64,000 bases of DNA from Syncephalastrum monosporum B8922 (lineage: Eukaryota; Mucoromycota; Mucoromycetes; Mucorales; Syncephalastraceae), in NCBI GenBank assembly GCA_000697355.1, contig JNEN01001232.1, positions 1 to 64,000 of the forward strand. Direction: 5' to 3'. Position 1 is the first letter of the stretch. Every line of letters starts with the position of its first letter. The position numbers and the translations under genes are program-made. The notes under the pieces are model-generated. The model did no database searches and was not told the origin of the DNA. It was given only the letters and a program-made list of their open reading frames with translations. This document shows, in pieces, positions 47,344 to 58,836 of this stretch.

Positions 47344-48709
47344 ATGCGGTTCCGTGCGACACTTAACAATGCCGTTGGCCTTTGTAGTAAGTGTGTTGTC
47401 TATAAGTAGTGTTTGTTGGTGAACCTGGTGCGTAGAAATCGCACAATACCTCGAGAAGCTGGGTCCTGTCTGCATCATTTCATTCAGCACCGATGCCATA
47501 CAGCTTATTCGCAAAGATCAGGAGGGTGGCATTCAAGCATGGACGTAAGTATGCTGCTTGTCGTACCAGACGCACGCATATAAATACTCACTCTTACGTA
47601 GAAAACTGCGACCGGTAGGATCCTAGAGAGAGAGAGAGAGGGAGAGAGAGAGAAGGAAAGGATAAAAAAAGGTGTTTTATACCGCTGACCGTAACTAGGC
47701 GTCCCTATTTTCAAATTACCGCGTCGAGAGTTCTCGAAGTAATAATGAAATCAACATGAAGGTGCGGCTCGACGACTTGATCCGCGCTTCACGGACGGCT
47801 CAGAACGCACAAGAAGTGACGATCCACCTACGGCGCAAACTGGGTCAACCCGTTTTGACCTGGACGATGGAAAGCACAGTAAGACCAACAAGTTATCACA
47901 CAGACCCGGCAATTCATCATTCCCTTCCCTTTGGATAGAACCGCGTGGGCACCCGGAATACCATCGCTCAAGACCTGAATGTGAACATCATGACCACCGA
48001 CCAGATGAGTCTCTTGCGCGAGCCAACTGCGTTTGAATCACCCGATGTAAGGGCAGACCCTACGGGTAGATAGACGTAGATAGACATATGTCTTACACCT
48101 TTTCCTACTCTATCCTATCCTAATCTCATCTACTCTTTGCAGGCATACGTGCTCATGCCCGGCCTTCATTCACTCGCATCCATCTCGGCCCGCTTTCGGC
48201 CCCTCAGCAAGTTTATCACCGTGGCAGCCAATATGGATGGCAAGTTTAAGCTTATGGTGAATACGGACATGGCGGATTCTGAAGTCCTTTTTTCCGATCT
48301 TGAAAACCCCCATCTGCGTATGTAGTTGACTCAACCTTTTATTGCGATGTGTGTGTGTGTGTGTGTGTGTGCCATGTAGATGTAGACTCATTTTTACTCC
48401 TAGACGGCCGCGAGATGCCGCAGAATAGAGAGGCGTTTGCGACGGCCAAGGTAGGCACAGACGACTTTAGCAAGTTTGCCAACTGCCACCAACTCGAACC
48501 TCAAAACGCAATCTGTGGTACGTTCATTGATTCGATTATCTGCTCGACTCACCTATGTCTGGCTAGCCATTGTCAACGAGGCGCAGATCGCTTTCTTTAT
48601 TTACGTCAATCTAGAGAACTACCGGACGCTACAAACAGCTGCAGCAGCGCATTCTGTCCGGAGTGACCAGTCGCTCATTACATGTTACCTGCCCGTTTAC
48701 CTCGAATAG
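47344..48709 (+). CDS. HUS1: Checkpoint clamp subunit Hus1 (9-1-1 complex)
   Basis: Eight exons: 47344-47386, 47436-47544, 47602-47614, 47699-47878, 47939-48046, 48143-48317, 48404-48517, 48567-48709; 294 residues. Hus1, Rad9 and Rad1 form a PCNA-like ring loaded at ssDNA-dsDNA junctions to activate the DNA damage checkpoint. The start MRFRATLNNAVGL, the strand QYLEKLGPVCIISF, NYRVES ... NNEINMKV, the helix LIRASRTAQNAQEV, and IAFFIYVNLE with the end YLPVYLE fit the family. Exon 3 is a 13-base micro-exon. With it, W-T-K-L-R-P-A-S-L-F lines up without gaps against the human W-C-E-L-E-Q-E-N-F-F region; without it the frame breaks. The intron after NPHL holds GT12 and intron 3 a GA tract. Confidence 0.93.
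47626..47652. repeat. (GA)n tract in HUS1 intron 3
   Basis: GA dinucleotides just after the donor of the intron behind the 13-base exon. Confidence 0.9.
48347..48370. repeat. (GT)12 in a HUS1 intron
   Basis: Perfect GT repeat between exons 6 and 7. Confidence 0.95.
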
Positions 48710-48947
48710 ACTTGCTCTTTTCTGTCTCCTGTCTATAGATCCACCCCGCCCATCTCACTGCAACTGATATACATATTACATATACTGCATACATACGTAC
48801 TACCATTGCCATACAAAGCAAGTGCTGCACCTTCCCGTTTTTGATTTCAGACGGCGCCATTGACATCTGTGTCCGTTCCTTTTCTTCTTCTTTTACTGCT
48901 GTCACTCTTTTCCATATACCCCCCTCACAATCTTACCATAATCTCCC

Positions 48948-49533
48948 ATGTGCAAACACATTCTGAATGCTCAGGTAAAGTCTCAGGGGCTCATGATGGT
49001 ATGCGATTCACTCATGCCTGTCAAATTCAGGTCGCCATCCGTGCGCAGTGCTGTCGACGTTGGTTTGATTGCGCCGAGTGCCACGCCGCCGTGTCCGATC
49101 ACCCCTTGCGCAAGACGGATGAGATGGTGTTTGCCTGCAAAAAGTGCAAAAAGACGTTCCGCAAGGACATGAGGTAGGCCGCTTGCTTTTTTTGCTTTGC
49201 TTTGCTTTGCGTTTCTTTTGGATTCAAGCCAACGCACTCGTGAAGGGACTACGAGGAGGAAGACGAATTCTGCCCGCACTGTGATAATCACTATGTCCTC
49301 GAGGCTGTCACTCCCGAGCCCTCCCTCGGCATCGAGACCGAAGATTTGCGTGTCGATAGCAGGTAAAAGAGAGAAAAGAAAAAAAAAAAAGAATGCTTTC
49401 CAATTTGACAGGATAACAGGTTGCTCACCTTTTTATTTACCATGACAGAGTTGTGCGTGACCCTCGGCAAAAGCTGGCCAACAGGGACCCAAAGAGTATC
49501 TATGATCTTGACGTGTCGGACATGATGGGTTAA
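48948..49533 (+). CDS. CHY zinc-finger protein
   Basis: Exons 48948-48974, 49031-49173, 49246-49362 and 49449-49533 encode 123 residues. The CHY-type zinc ligands are in order: CKH at the start, QCCRRWFDCAECH, DHPL, FACKKCKK, and FCPHCDNHY. This matches CHY fingers found alone in fungi. The yeast member Hot13 helps redox balance of the mitochondrial intermembrane space import receptor, but the sequence here is closer to the cytosolic type and the role is unknown. The first CxH begins at residue 2, so nothing precedes the finger. Related fungal proteins often have a longer N-terminus, and an unseen upstream exon is possible. The tail after residue 95 is charged and probably disordered. Confidence 0.82.
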
Positions 49534-49984
49534 GGAATAAAAGGATGGAAGAAGGTAGAATATATATATACATGTATATATATGTATATATATAAAGAGT
49601 CAAATCGCGTAAGGAGTTAAAAGCTATGTGGAGAATAAGGTTTTCAAGAGAAGTAAGGGTGATCGATGCACGGTGGCGCATTTGTTTTTTCCATGAGCCA
49701 GCGTGCAAAAGGGGGTGCGATACACGAGAACAGAAGAAGAGGATCCTCTTGAATGTGTCACGCGAGCTTGTATGTATAAAAAGACAAGATACGCTGTGTA
49801 CATGCCTATGTTCTTTGGGGGATTTTTAATATTAAACAGCCAATGTGTGGAGGCTCCACGTGAAATGCCCAATCGTTCCATTCTTCTTTGAATTATTGTC
49901 TTACCACGCGCATACGTTCTTGAAAATTCCCCAATTACCTCTTTTTCCCTTCTCTCTCTTTTTGTCTCCCTTTCTTTTCACGGA
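49534..49984. other. Intergenic, no gene seen
   Basis: 3' flank with a (TA)-rich palindromic stretch near 49560-49595, then the promoter of the next gene. Confidence 0.55.
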
Positions 49985-50384
49985 ATGTCCAAGTCTGACT
50001 CGTCGTTTGCGACGCAAATACGGTTCTGCAGAGCACTTCACGTCGTACGCGGGCTGCCCGACCACGGTGCTCTGCAGCCCACCACAACCGAGAAGCTGAA
50101 TCTGTATGGTCTGTACAAGCAGGCCATTCAAGGCGACTGCAACACCCCGCGCCCATCCACTCGACACATGGTCCAGTACGCCAAATGGTAAAGCCCATTA
50201 GAGTGCAACGACTGCGACTGTCTTCTTATACAATGGCTAGGAAATCATGGGATCGACGACGAGGAATCAGTCCTACCGAGGCACAGCAGCTGTACGTGAA
50301 CACTCTGGTAGAACTCTTGGTCGAGGTATGACAAAGCATAATTATATCGATGGGCCCACAAAATTATATATGCCGCTCTTTTCT

Positions 50385-50424
<40 letters not shown>

Positions 50425-51429
50425 CACGCACGTACAATGGTTCATAGTTTATCAACCGTTACCCTGACCATGAAGCCACCCCCGACCTGATCACATCCCT
50501 TCAATTTCTCGAGAGTGACACCGAACTAAGCAACGAGGACCATGGTAACGCTCGTCGTATGGATATTGGCTCTATTTTTGCATTAATTGAAGTTAATCGT
50601 CATAGAATCCGTCATGGCCGACGCCACCTGGGATCCTAACGGAGGCGAAAAGGAAGAATACTATCTTGCCCATCTGGGCCCACACCAACTCGACGATGAC
50701 CGCCAGCTCCTGCACGCGACCTCGCCCGCCTCGCCCGAACTCATGTCTCCCTCCGCCTATTTGCGCCAGCAACAGCAATTGAGTGCGGCTCATCATCCCC
50801 ACTCCCAACACCACCACCACCATCACCACCAGAACGATTATCCCGCCACACCCGACCTATCCCCCAGCTACTCCCGTCACAAACTCACCGTGCGCCCGCT
50901 GAGCGATTACAACCCCACCTCCATCGACAGCGTCCTCTCCGATACCGACACCGTCGACCGCGAAGTCGCACGCACCACCGCCGCCATGTCCATCGGCTCG
51001 CCCAACCATTTTCCTTACGACAATGCGTCCGACAAGACCATTGCTACCCATGATACCCACACCAAATCCTATCAGCCCTCTCACGCGTCGCATCGCGACT
51101 CGCCGCGGCGGCGGAGGTCGCGCCACAGTGCGATGGAAAACCTGCAGACCGAGGTCGTCGCGCTCGCGGAGCAGCTCGAGATGCTGCGACAGGGCCTGTC
51201 TAAAAAAGAGAAACACAAACAGGACATGCGGTGGTCCTTGCGACGGCTGCTCAAATCCGTGGCGAAACACGCATTGATCAATTTCGTGATTCTGCTCCTC
51301 CTCTTTTTAGTCTTGTGGCGGCGTCAGTCTCCGATCGCGTATGCCATCATGGGATACGTCGGACCCAGATTGCAGGAAGTCATGCGCCTGCTGCTTCGGC
51401 GAATGGTGTTTTGGAAGGTCACCGTGTGA
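49985..51429 (+). CDS. Acyl-CoA-binding protein with C-terminal membrane anchor (Atg37/ACBD5-like)
   Basis: Exons 49985-50187, 50241-50325, 50448-50544 and 50606-51429 encode 402 residues. The ACB domain spans about 8-105: FCRALHVVRGLP, the signature LYGLYKQAIQGDCNTPRP, and KSWDRRRGISPTEAQQLYV with the binding Lys and Trp. A long disordered part with a His run follows. Then come a predicted coiled coil (about 300-335) and one membrane helix (350-366, ALINFVILLLLFLVL) about 37 residues from the end. This is the plan of ACBD5 in animals and Atg37 in yeasts, peroxisomal membrane proteins that bind long-chain acyl-CoA and serve pexophagy or membrane contacts. Peroxisomal placement is inferred from that plan. 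Intron 2 contains a CA repeat. Confidence 0.88.
50387..50430. repeat. (CA)n tract in an ACBP intron
   Basis: About 15 CA units, then CACG variants, inside intron 2 shortly before the acceptor. Confidence 0.93.
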
Positions 51430-51968
51430 GCCACACTAAGACCTTTTTTTACTATTACCCACAGATGTGTATGTATAGTAGTGTGTGTGTGTGTGTGTGT
51501 AAAAAAGAAAAAAGAGGAACGATGCGATACCCCACCACTACGCCATAGTGTAACACATTCAAAACACTCACAGTATAGAGGAAGAGACTATATATAAAAC
51601 TTATACATACACTCTTTCTCTCCTTCTTTTCTTTTTGCCGTTTTCCCCCCTTTTTTCCCTTTTTCCATTTTGCCAACCCGCTCCTGTGGCGCCTTTTTAT
51701 TCATATAGGATATTCAAGAAGGAAAACGAATAAGAAGGAACAGAAATCGTAAACACGACCAAAGCTTTATTTATTATTGTAAGTACCTCACAGCGCCTGT
51801 AAAGGAACGCGCACGCGCGCGTTTTTTAATTTATTACGTGAACTTGGGTGCATGTGTGTGTGTGCGTGCGTGTGCGTAAGATGTCGGATGACGCTGTGGA
51901 TACGTGATAGATCCCTTTTTTTGCCCCAGGGGAATTAAATTTTTTTTTTATTCTGGAAAAACAGATTC
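51430..51968. other. Intergenic, no gene seen
   Basis: GT11 at 51480-51500, pyrimidine-rich stretches, then AT-rich promoter of the GH125 gene. Confidence 0.55.
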
Positions 51969-53575
51969 ATGCAACCTGCAACAACAACAGCAGCTGCTGC
52001 AACGGCGGCCAACGCCCCCACCACTGACGTCTCACGTGGAGAACGAGAGCCACTCATCGCCCGCTCAGAAAGTGATAATGAGTTTGTCAGGAGGAACCGT
52101 CTCCTTTATAAATTGGAGTATGCATTTCTCGGAGGCGCAATTGTCTTGCTCTTGTTCTTTTGCCTCTTTAGCTTGACTTGCGTGGGTGGTTATAACTTCT
52201 TCTCGAGCTGTCGTCGCTATCACCTCTCGCCACCGCCTCCCTTACCTCCAAATATGCCTGCAGACAATTGCCCTGATTATACCGAGTACGTCACGGACTT
52301 CTGTGACAGGCCGATGCCCTGCTCCGTTCGGGAATATTTGGATTGACCCTTTTTTGTCTGTCTGTCTGTCTGTAGATACTCGCGCGTCTTTCATGAACCT
52401 GGCAGCGGCGGACCGCTCAACTTGCCTTTCCAGCGCCCAATCGAAGCTTGCCGCCGCTTCACCAGCCAAGTGATCGACTCGGTCGTCGATACCGTATCAG
52501 CCAAGGTAAGTTGAGGAAAAAAAAACTCATGTCGGTTCAAATTCAATCGTGGACTTTGGCGAAACCTAAATTATTTGACTATTTTGACATTGTTAGATGG
52601 CCGACCTCGATCTAGCCCGCCTGTTTACGAACGCATACCCCAACACACTCGACACCACCATCCAGCAAACGGCGTGCCTGAACAGCACGGACTGCGCACC
52701 GCTCAGCTATATTATCACGGGCGACATTGACGCCATGTGGCTCCGAGACTCGGCGAACCAGCTCTTGCCTTACCTTGAACACGTCAAGGCTGATTTTAAT
52801 CTCAAGCGTCTCTTTCTCGGCGCCATTTATATCCAGGCCCAGTTTATCAATATCGACCCGTTTTCAAATGCATTCCATAAGCCGCAGTCCATGCAAGGCC
52901 AGGATATATCGAAACGCGAGCTGAAACAAGGAGGTAATGATAAAGGACCGTCCCAGGCCAAGGCATTCCCTTGGGTCGTTGTGTGTGTATATGTGTTTTT
53001 AACGCATTGACCCGCGAGTAGTGTACGAAAACAAGTGGGAGGTCGATTCCCTCGCCTCTTTTTTGAGCCTGTCGACGCAGTACTGGGAAACCACGGGCGA
53101 TGACTCCTTTGCAGGCTCGCACGACTGGGTGACCGCGGTGGACAATGTGATTCAGACGCTGCAGCACATGCAGGAACCCACCTTCGACCCTGTCACGGGT
53201 CATCCGCGGCCTGTCTACAACGCCTACACACACTGGACCGACCGTCCCACTGAGACACAGTTCCTGAACGGCCAAGGCAATCCTGTCAATCGGACAGGCA
53301 TGATTAAGGTCTTGTTCCGGCCCTCGGACGATGCCACTATCTTTCCCTTCTTCATTCCTGGTAACGCCATGATCTCCGTCGAGCTCGAGCGTGCTTCCAA
53401 GCTCGTGGCGTTGCGCAATACAACACAGGCCAAGGTTATGACGGACTTGTCCAAGGAGATCCGGGACGGTATTTATCAGCATGCGGTGCGCCATCATCCC
53501 AAGTATGGCAAAGTTTTTGCATGTAAGTTCCTCATGGATACAGGGATCGTATAGAGGGATACTCATACATATATA

Positions 53576-53619
<44 letters not shown>

Positions 53620-54258
53620 ATTTTTTTTTCCTTCTTCCTTTCTTCATTTGTTGCACAGATGAGGTGGATGGCTACGGGTCGGCCTTGTTCATGGATGACG
53701 CCAACGTGCCATCCCTGCTGTCGCTGAGTCTGCTGGGCTTTGTGGACCAGGATGACCCCATCTACCAGAACACACGACGTCTCGTCCTCTCGCGTGACAA
53801 TCCGTACTACTTTGACGGCCCTCGGCAGGGCGGCATGGCTGGTATCGGTGGGCCTCACGTGGCCATCAATTACCCATGGCCCATGTCCCAGATCGTGAGG
53901 GTATGTATATCTCTCTATTGTATAGAACACGCAAGGTGCATATGAAATTCTGACCTTTCTTTTTTTTGTATTTTCTGCAGATTCTTTCGTCTTCGAATGA
54001 TGACGAAATCAAAGAGGCCCTGGAGATGCTTAAGCGGACGACCGACGGCACGGGTCTGATCCACGAGAGTGTCAATATTTATGATGACGGTAAGTGTAGA
54101 GAGGCATGATGGGTTCCATATAGACTCATTCTCTTGATACAGGTCACAACAAATACACGCGTCCATGGTTCGCGTGGGCCAATGCTCTCTTTGGACAGGC
54201 CATTCTCAAAATCAGTCGCGAGCGACCCCATCTGATCTATAAGAAAGAACATGCCTGA
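51969..54258 (+). CDS. mug157: GH125 exo-alpha-1,6-mannosidase family protein (Mug157-like)
   Basis: Seven exons: 51969-52285, 52376-52505, 52597-52933, 53022-53522, 53659-53900, 53981-54089, 54143-54258; 583 residues. A cytosolic N-tail of about 50 residues is followed by one membrane helix (about 51-73), then a luminal Pro-r­ich stalk and the (alpha/alpha)6 catalytic domain. Family blocks are ITGDIDAMWLRDSANQ, KWEVDSLASFL, MIKVLFRPSDD, YEVDGYGSALFMDDANVPSLL, GGPHVAINYPWPMSQI and TRPWFAWANALFGQ. GH125 enzymes remove terminal alpha-1,6-mannose by inversion; fungal members are type II membrane proteins of the secretory path, named Mug157 in fission yeast. Intron 4 holds a 40-base CT repeat just ahead of its acceptor. 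Confidence 0.92.
53578..53617. repeat. (CT)20 tract in a GH125 intron
   Basis: A pure TC repeat forms most of the polypyrimidine region of this intron. Confidence 0.95.
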
Positions 54259-54642
54259 TGATATATTTCCATCCAACCACATCCATAAATCGTAATTTAT
54301 CTATATCTTGGCAAGTTTTGTAAGCAGCATCCGTAGCAGAAGGAGGAAGAGGAAGAGGAAGAGGAAGAGGGAGCAGGGAGCATGGCTTTTTTTTAAAAAA
54401 AACGATCATTCTTACAGGTTATTGTTTCATGGATGGAATGCATACATGCAGAGACTACTATGACGGGCCCCGGGGTTGGGAAGGATGAAGGGCTGGTTCA
54501 TGGCATACAAACAGGGCGACGTGTGTGTAACAGTTTTCTTACCACGTCTGAATTTGGTGCAAAATGAACGAGACGTGCTACGTTTTCCCTGTTTTCTTCT
54601 CGTCTCCCTTCCCTTCTTCTCTGCGCACTATTTGTCTGGAGC
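54259..54642. other. Short intergenic spacer
   Basis: 3' flank with a GGAAGA repeat (54338-54369) and the promoter of the next gene; nothing else seen. Confidence 0.55.
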
Positions 54643-55478
54643 ATGGTCACGACAGCGTATGGTGTACCCGAAAAAGATCCCAACCTTCAGTGGTCGACAC
54701 TGGATCAACTCGAAGCGGGCATGTTCGTCAACTGCGAAGTCATTCTTCTCGAACGAGGTCGGTAGAATCGCGCACCCATCTGAAATAAAGCTCTCATCCA
54801 GGTCGGCTGCGTAGACATTGAACCGGCTCGACCCATCCGCTTTGGCTATGTTTATACCTGCCGCGTCGCCGATCGCACTGGCACGTTTGACATGACGTAC
54901 ACGTCGACAGAGGATACCTTCTTCCCGGGCGATATCCTCCACGTCAAAAACGCGTAATTATACAGAGGAGGGTGTGTTTTGTCTTTGCACCTGTCTCCTT
55001 ACACGCCTTCCTTCTTCGATTTACATTATCTAGCGCATGCGAACTCAGACGAGGACGCAAAGTACTCGTGACACGGCCCAAAAAGTCGGACGTCAAGCGG
55101 GTGGGCTGCGAGACACTCCTCTTCAAAGAAGAGCCGGACCTCTCTGCACCGCGTGCCGCGCTTCAACACCACCAACAAACACAGTTATCGCAACAGTCGA
55201 GCACAGCCTCGGACAATGCAAGACCGGCTCCTTCCAATCGAGGCTTTCCGTCGCCGAGAGGCCCTTTCCGCGGCCGAGGATCCCCTCGGGGCGGAGGCGG
55301 CCCATCCCAGCAGCCATCACAACGAGGTCACCCACATCATTTTCGGCCGTATCACCGTGGTGGTGGGGTTCCTGGCAATAACGCCGGAGGACGGGGACGT
55401 GGACGGGGGTATCGTGGCAATCGAGGCGGTGGTGGTAGTGGTAGTGGTAGTGGCAGTGCTGGTGGGTTCCAGTCATGA
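54643..55478 (+). CDS. SOSS-B/hSSB1-like single-stranded DNA-binding protein with RGG tail
   Basis: Exons 54643-54757, 54815-54953 and 55034-55478 encode 232 residues. Residues 15-110 fit the single OB fold of SOSS-B (hSSB1/NABP2): LDQLEAGMFVNCEVILLER, then VYTCRVADRTGTFDMT (the human protein has RTCKVADKTGSINIS), FFPGDILHVKNA, RRGRKVLV and LFKEEPDLSAP. SOSS-B binds ssDNA, acts in double-strand break repair with Integrator-type partners, and is missing from budding yeast. The C-terminal 100 residues are Gly/Arg/Ser-rich with RGG-like repeats, which suggests RNA binding or phase-separation ability. The first donor is weak (GTCGGT), yet only this join, with the acceptor at 54814, gives the family sequence without stops. 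Confidence 0.8.
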
Positions 55479-55680
55479 AGAGGAGGATGAGCGTGATACT
55501 GTATCAGGGGTTTCATATGTACATAGTCATTCATTCAAATACAATACTACTAAGCATCAGCATATAGCATTAACAATGAAGACGCGTCCTTTGTTCTCTT
55601 TGCATGGCAACCGAGCACAGTCTCCCTGACGTCCTCTCTCTCTCTCTCTCTCCTTTGTCCGTTCTTCTTCCCACACTCGC

Positions 55681-56841
55681 ATGTCTCATCTCTATCGCAG
55701 GTTGCTGCAAGGCGTACCTACATCGCCCAAGGAACTGGAAAGCCATATTCAGGACCTCAGATGGACCGTATTCTCTACCCCATGCGCCAGAGAGGTACAT
55801 CTATCGATGGAACGACGACTTGTCTGAGTCTTTCCTTCTCGCTCGCTCTCACACACAATACCGTGCTTCTCTTTTAGTACCGTGGGCTGGTGTGGAAAGT
55901 CCTGTTGAGCCTCCATCACGTCTCGGCCTCTTGCTACATCAGTCTTGTCCACCGCGGGCCAAGCGCCCTGGACGACAAGATACGCAGCGACACATTCCGT
56001 ACCATGACCACCGACGCCAGCTTTCTTGAGCATGTCTCGGAAGACATGCTCATTCGCGTGCTCAATGCCTTTGTCTGGATTAGCAAACAGAGTAAGCAAA
56101 AATAAGGAATGTTTCTGAGACAAAGACGTGTTTGCTGATAATCCCGATATTATGTAGGCACCAAGACAGGCGATACCTCGGAGGAACTGCAGCTGCGGTC
56201 AACGCTCACACGCAACGCATGCGTGTCCGAGTTGACGTATGTGCAAGGCATGAACGTCCTCGCGGCCCCGTTCTTGATGGTCCTGCCTGAGATGGAAGCC
56301 TTTTTCGCCTTTTCTAATTTTATCTGGCGTGTCTGTCCTTTGTATGTTCACCCCACCCTCAAAGGCGTCCACTGTGGTATCAAGGTGCGTCGTCGATACA
56401 TAATAGGTCCATGGCGACCGAAGTGAAGCTCATATTGCGTCTTCCCTTTTTATTTATTTATTTTCTTTTTCTTTCTTCTTTTTTAGCTGGTGGACATGTG
56501 CCTCCGTGCGTTGGATCCAGAGCTCTACGGCTATCTCATGGGCAAAGGCCTCTCCGCCAACATGTATGCTTTTCCATGTAAGTATCCTTGTTTCTGTGGG
56601 ATCACTCAATCAGGTCCTTACATCTCCCTCTCCCTCCCTCCCTCTCTCTCTCTCTCTCCAGCGGTCCTGACATTCTCAGCCTGCACCCCGCCCTTGTCCG
56701 AGTTGCTGCGGCTCTGGGACGTCATGTTTGCCTTTGGTTTTCATCTCAATATCCTCTTCATCGTCGCGCAGCTGGCCCTGATCCGAGAAGACATCATGGC
56801 CAGCACCAGGTACAAAGGAGCAAAGAGAAGTACAGAAACAG

Positions 56842-56878
<37 letters not shown>

Positions 56879-57222
56879 CCTAGTCTCGCAAAGAAAAATG
56901 TGTCTCATCTTGTGAGTTGTCATTTTGTATGGGTACACGTAGCCCCGCCAAACTGTTGCGAAAACTACCCCCGCTGGAAGCAGACATGATCATCAAGCTG
57001 GCCGGGACATCTTGCAAAGAACTGCCTCGTGAGCTGTATACCCAGCTCGTTCGACATCTGCACGACGAAAGCGTGGTCGACGCCTTGGTGCAAGTCGGCT
57101 CGACCGTGTTGGACGGAGCCGGTCGTCAACAACCCGAGACACTACCTGCCTTTATGCAAGAGGCACGCAACTTTACCGTAGACTCGATACGCAAAAAACG
57201 TCCGGCTCACGGGAGCGGTTGA
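55681..57222 (+). CDS. BUB2: Bub2/Cdc16-type Rab GAP (TBC domain), mitotic exit inhibitor
   Basis: Six exons: 55681-55794, 55878-56091, 56158-56384, 56487-56577, 56662-56809, 56943-57222; 357 residues. The TBC domain covers most of the protein. Bub2-type marks are LTYVQGMNVLAAPFL (the Gln finger motif YVQGM), CPLYVHPTLKGVHCGIKLVD, LDPELYGYL, AFPSVLTFSACTPPL and LLRLWDVMFAFG, which track fission yeast Cdc16 closely. The catalytic IxxDxxR Arg finger block is not in its usual form (LDDKIRSDTFR is the nearest). With a partner such as Bfa1/Byr4 the protein stimulates GTP hydrolysis by Tem1/Spg1 at spindle poles and holds back mitotic exit or septation until the spindle is aligned. It ends close to the convergent arrestin gene. 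Confidence 0.9.
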
Positions 57223-57455
57223 CTGAGTTGATATCGTTGCTATTCTTGTTGTTATCATTATCCTTATTATGTTATGTGGTCGCGTTGGTGTTGTGATTGT
57301 GCAACTGAGGCAATTATTTTGATAAACAAAAAGAGAGAGACAAAAAAGTAAAATCAACCAAAAATGGGGGTGGCCGCAGATCAGTGTAAATATTGGTATG
57401 ATCAGGAACAGTATCATTTACAGAGACGCACACACATGCATCTCTGAGCTTTTTC
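57223..57455. other. Shared 3' spacer, BUB2 and arrestin
   Basis: 233 bases between two converging stop codons; transcripts may overlap here. Confidence 0.5.
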
Positions 57456-58745
57456 TTAGCTTGAAGGAATAGAATCGTAGGCGGGCAGCAGAGACTGTCG
57501 AGAGAATCGGTGTGGGATATCGGTCTGAGTGGCTATGCTCGAATAGGAGGGAACACGGTTCAACTGGGCCAGATACGTCGTCGAAAGGATGTTGGCTTCT
57601 TCATAGGTGGGTGGAACGATCTGCGCCGTTTCTGGTTCGAAGAGGTGTGCCACAATGATAGGTATCGTGGCTTTGACCTCTGTGAAAAAAAAAAAGCCCA
57701 AAAACAGAGAGAAGAGTGTCAGCGTCTCCAAGATCCTTTCCTTGAAACTTCCAAACTTACGCGCGGCAGTGCCATCCTGTTTGATAAGCATGAAGCTGAT
57801 CTTGAGCTTATGCCTGACACGGAGCAACTCGGTGTGCGTGTCGGCCACGACGTCCTGGGGTATCTTGAGCTGCTCGGTCTTGAGGATGATATCGGACGAG
57901 GAGGCATGGGTATCGCGAGGCCCGAAATGGTCGTCCCTCAGATAGGCCAAGATGTGGGAGAACCGGCAGGCGTGGCGGGCTGTCACGAGCGTGACGTAAT
58001 TCTTGAGTACGCACACAAAGGACTGAACCTTGCAAGTGGTGTGGACCTGCACACCAAGGGGCACGACTGCGCCGGGCGAGTACATGTGCTGGTCGAGCTG
58101 GACGCGGTACGAGAAACTGGACGCGGTGCGCGCGCTCGCCACCGCGCGCAAGAGCGCCGGCGTCGGCTCGACTTCGCGCTGCACGTTGATGCTGCGCTTG
58201 CACACAAAGTTGGTCGAAAACGCAGGTCGCTCGGCCACGGCTTTGAGGTGATAGCTGATCGTCGCACGGTCCTCGTCGAGTGACGACGGCAAGTCGACCG
58301 GGAGAGGCAGCGAGAAATGATAGGTATGTTTGCCCTTTAGGTGATGGGCCTTGTTGTAAGGCAAAGAAGGCAAAAAATGCCATTCGTGCTGTATTAATTG
58401 GCGTTCATCTCGAAATTGCTGGCCTGGCGTAGGAAAAAGGAGAGAAGATAGAGAGAGAGAGAGAGAGAGTGATATGAAATAGACACGTGAGATAGCTTAA
58501 TTACAGAGACGTACGGCTTTATTATTTTTGTGCCAATCGTTACCATCCTCGGACCACATCACTTTGGCCCTGCCTTCGAATTTCAGCGTCAGTGCTTTGA
58601 TACGCAGATCGTTGGGGCAGTCGAGCACAATCGTGCCCCTCAGCATCCCTCCCGGCTCGTCGCCCTGCATGCTGTGTACCGTCACCGGACGGTTGTGGCC
58701 GAGCGATATCCGCAGCACGTCCTGCTTTGTGGGCTTTTTGAACAT
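57456..58745 (-). CDS. Alpha-arrestin (ART family) with PPxY motif
   Basis: Exons 58745-58515, 58418-57761 and 57679-57456 encode 370 residues. The arrestin N half has GGMLRGTIVLDCPNDL, IKALTLKFEG, then QHEWHFLPSLPYNKAHHLKG and YTYHF-type core strands. The C half starts SFSYRVQLDQHMYSPGAVVPLGVQV. A PPTY at 319-322 matches the PPxY that recruits the Rsp5/Nedd4 ubiquitin ligase, and an LPAY lies near the end. ART proteins guide ubiquitylation and endocytosis of plasma membrane transporters, often in response to nutrients; clients could include MFS permeases but none is shown. For exon 2 I chose the acceptor at 58419, which gives QFRDERQLIQHEWHF as in the family, over a later AG that is also in frame. 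Confidence 0.87.
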
Positions 58746-58784
58746 GGTATGCTGAGAAACGCTATAAAATAGGATCTTGGCGGT

Positions 58785-58836
<52 letters not shown>

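Noticed and set aside
49560..49600. Hairpin terminator at the TA-rich palindrome
   Set aside because: It is a simple (TA)n-type repeat in a eukaryotic 3' flank; no reason to give it a terminator role.
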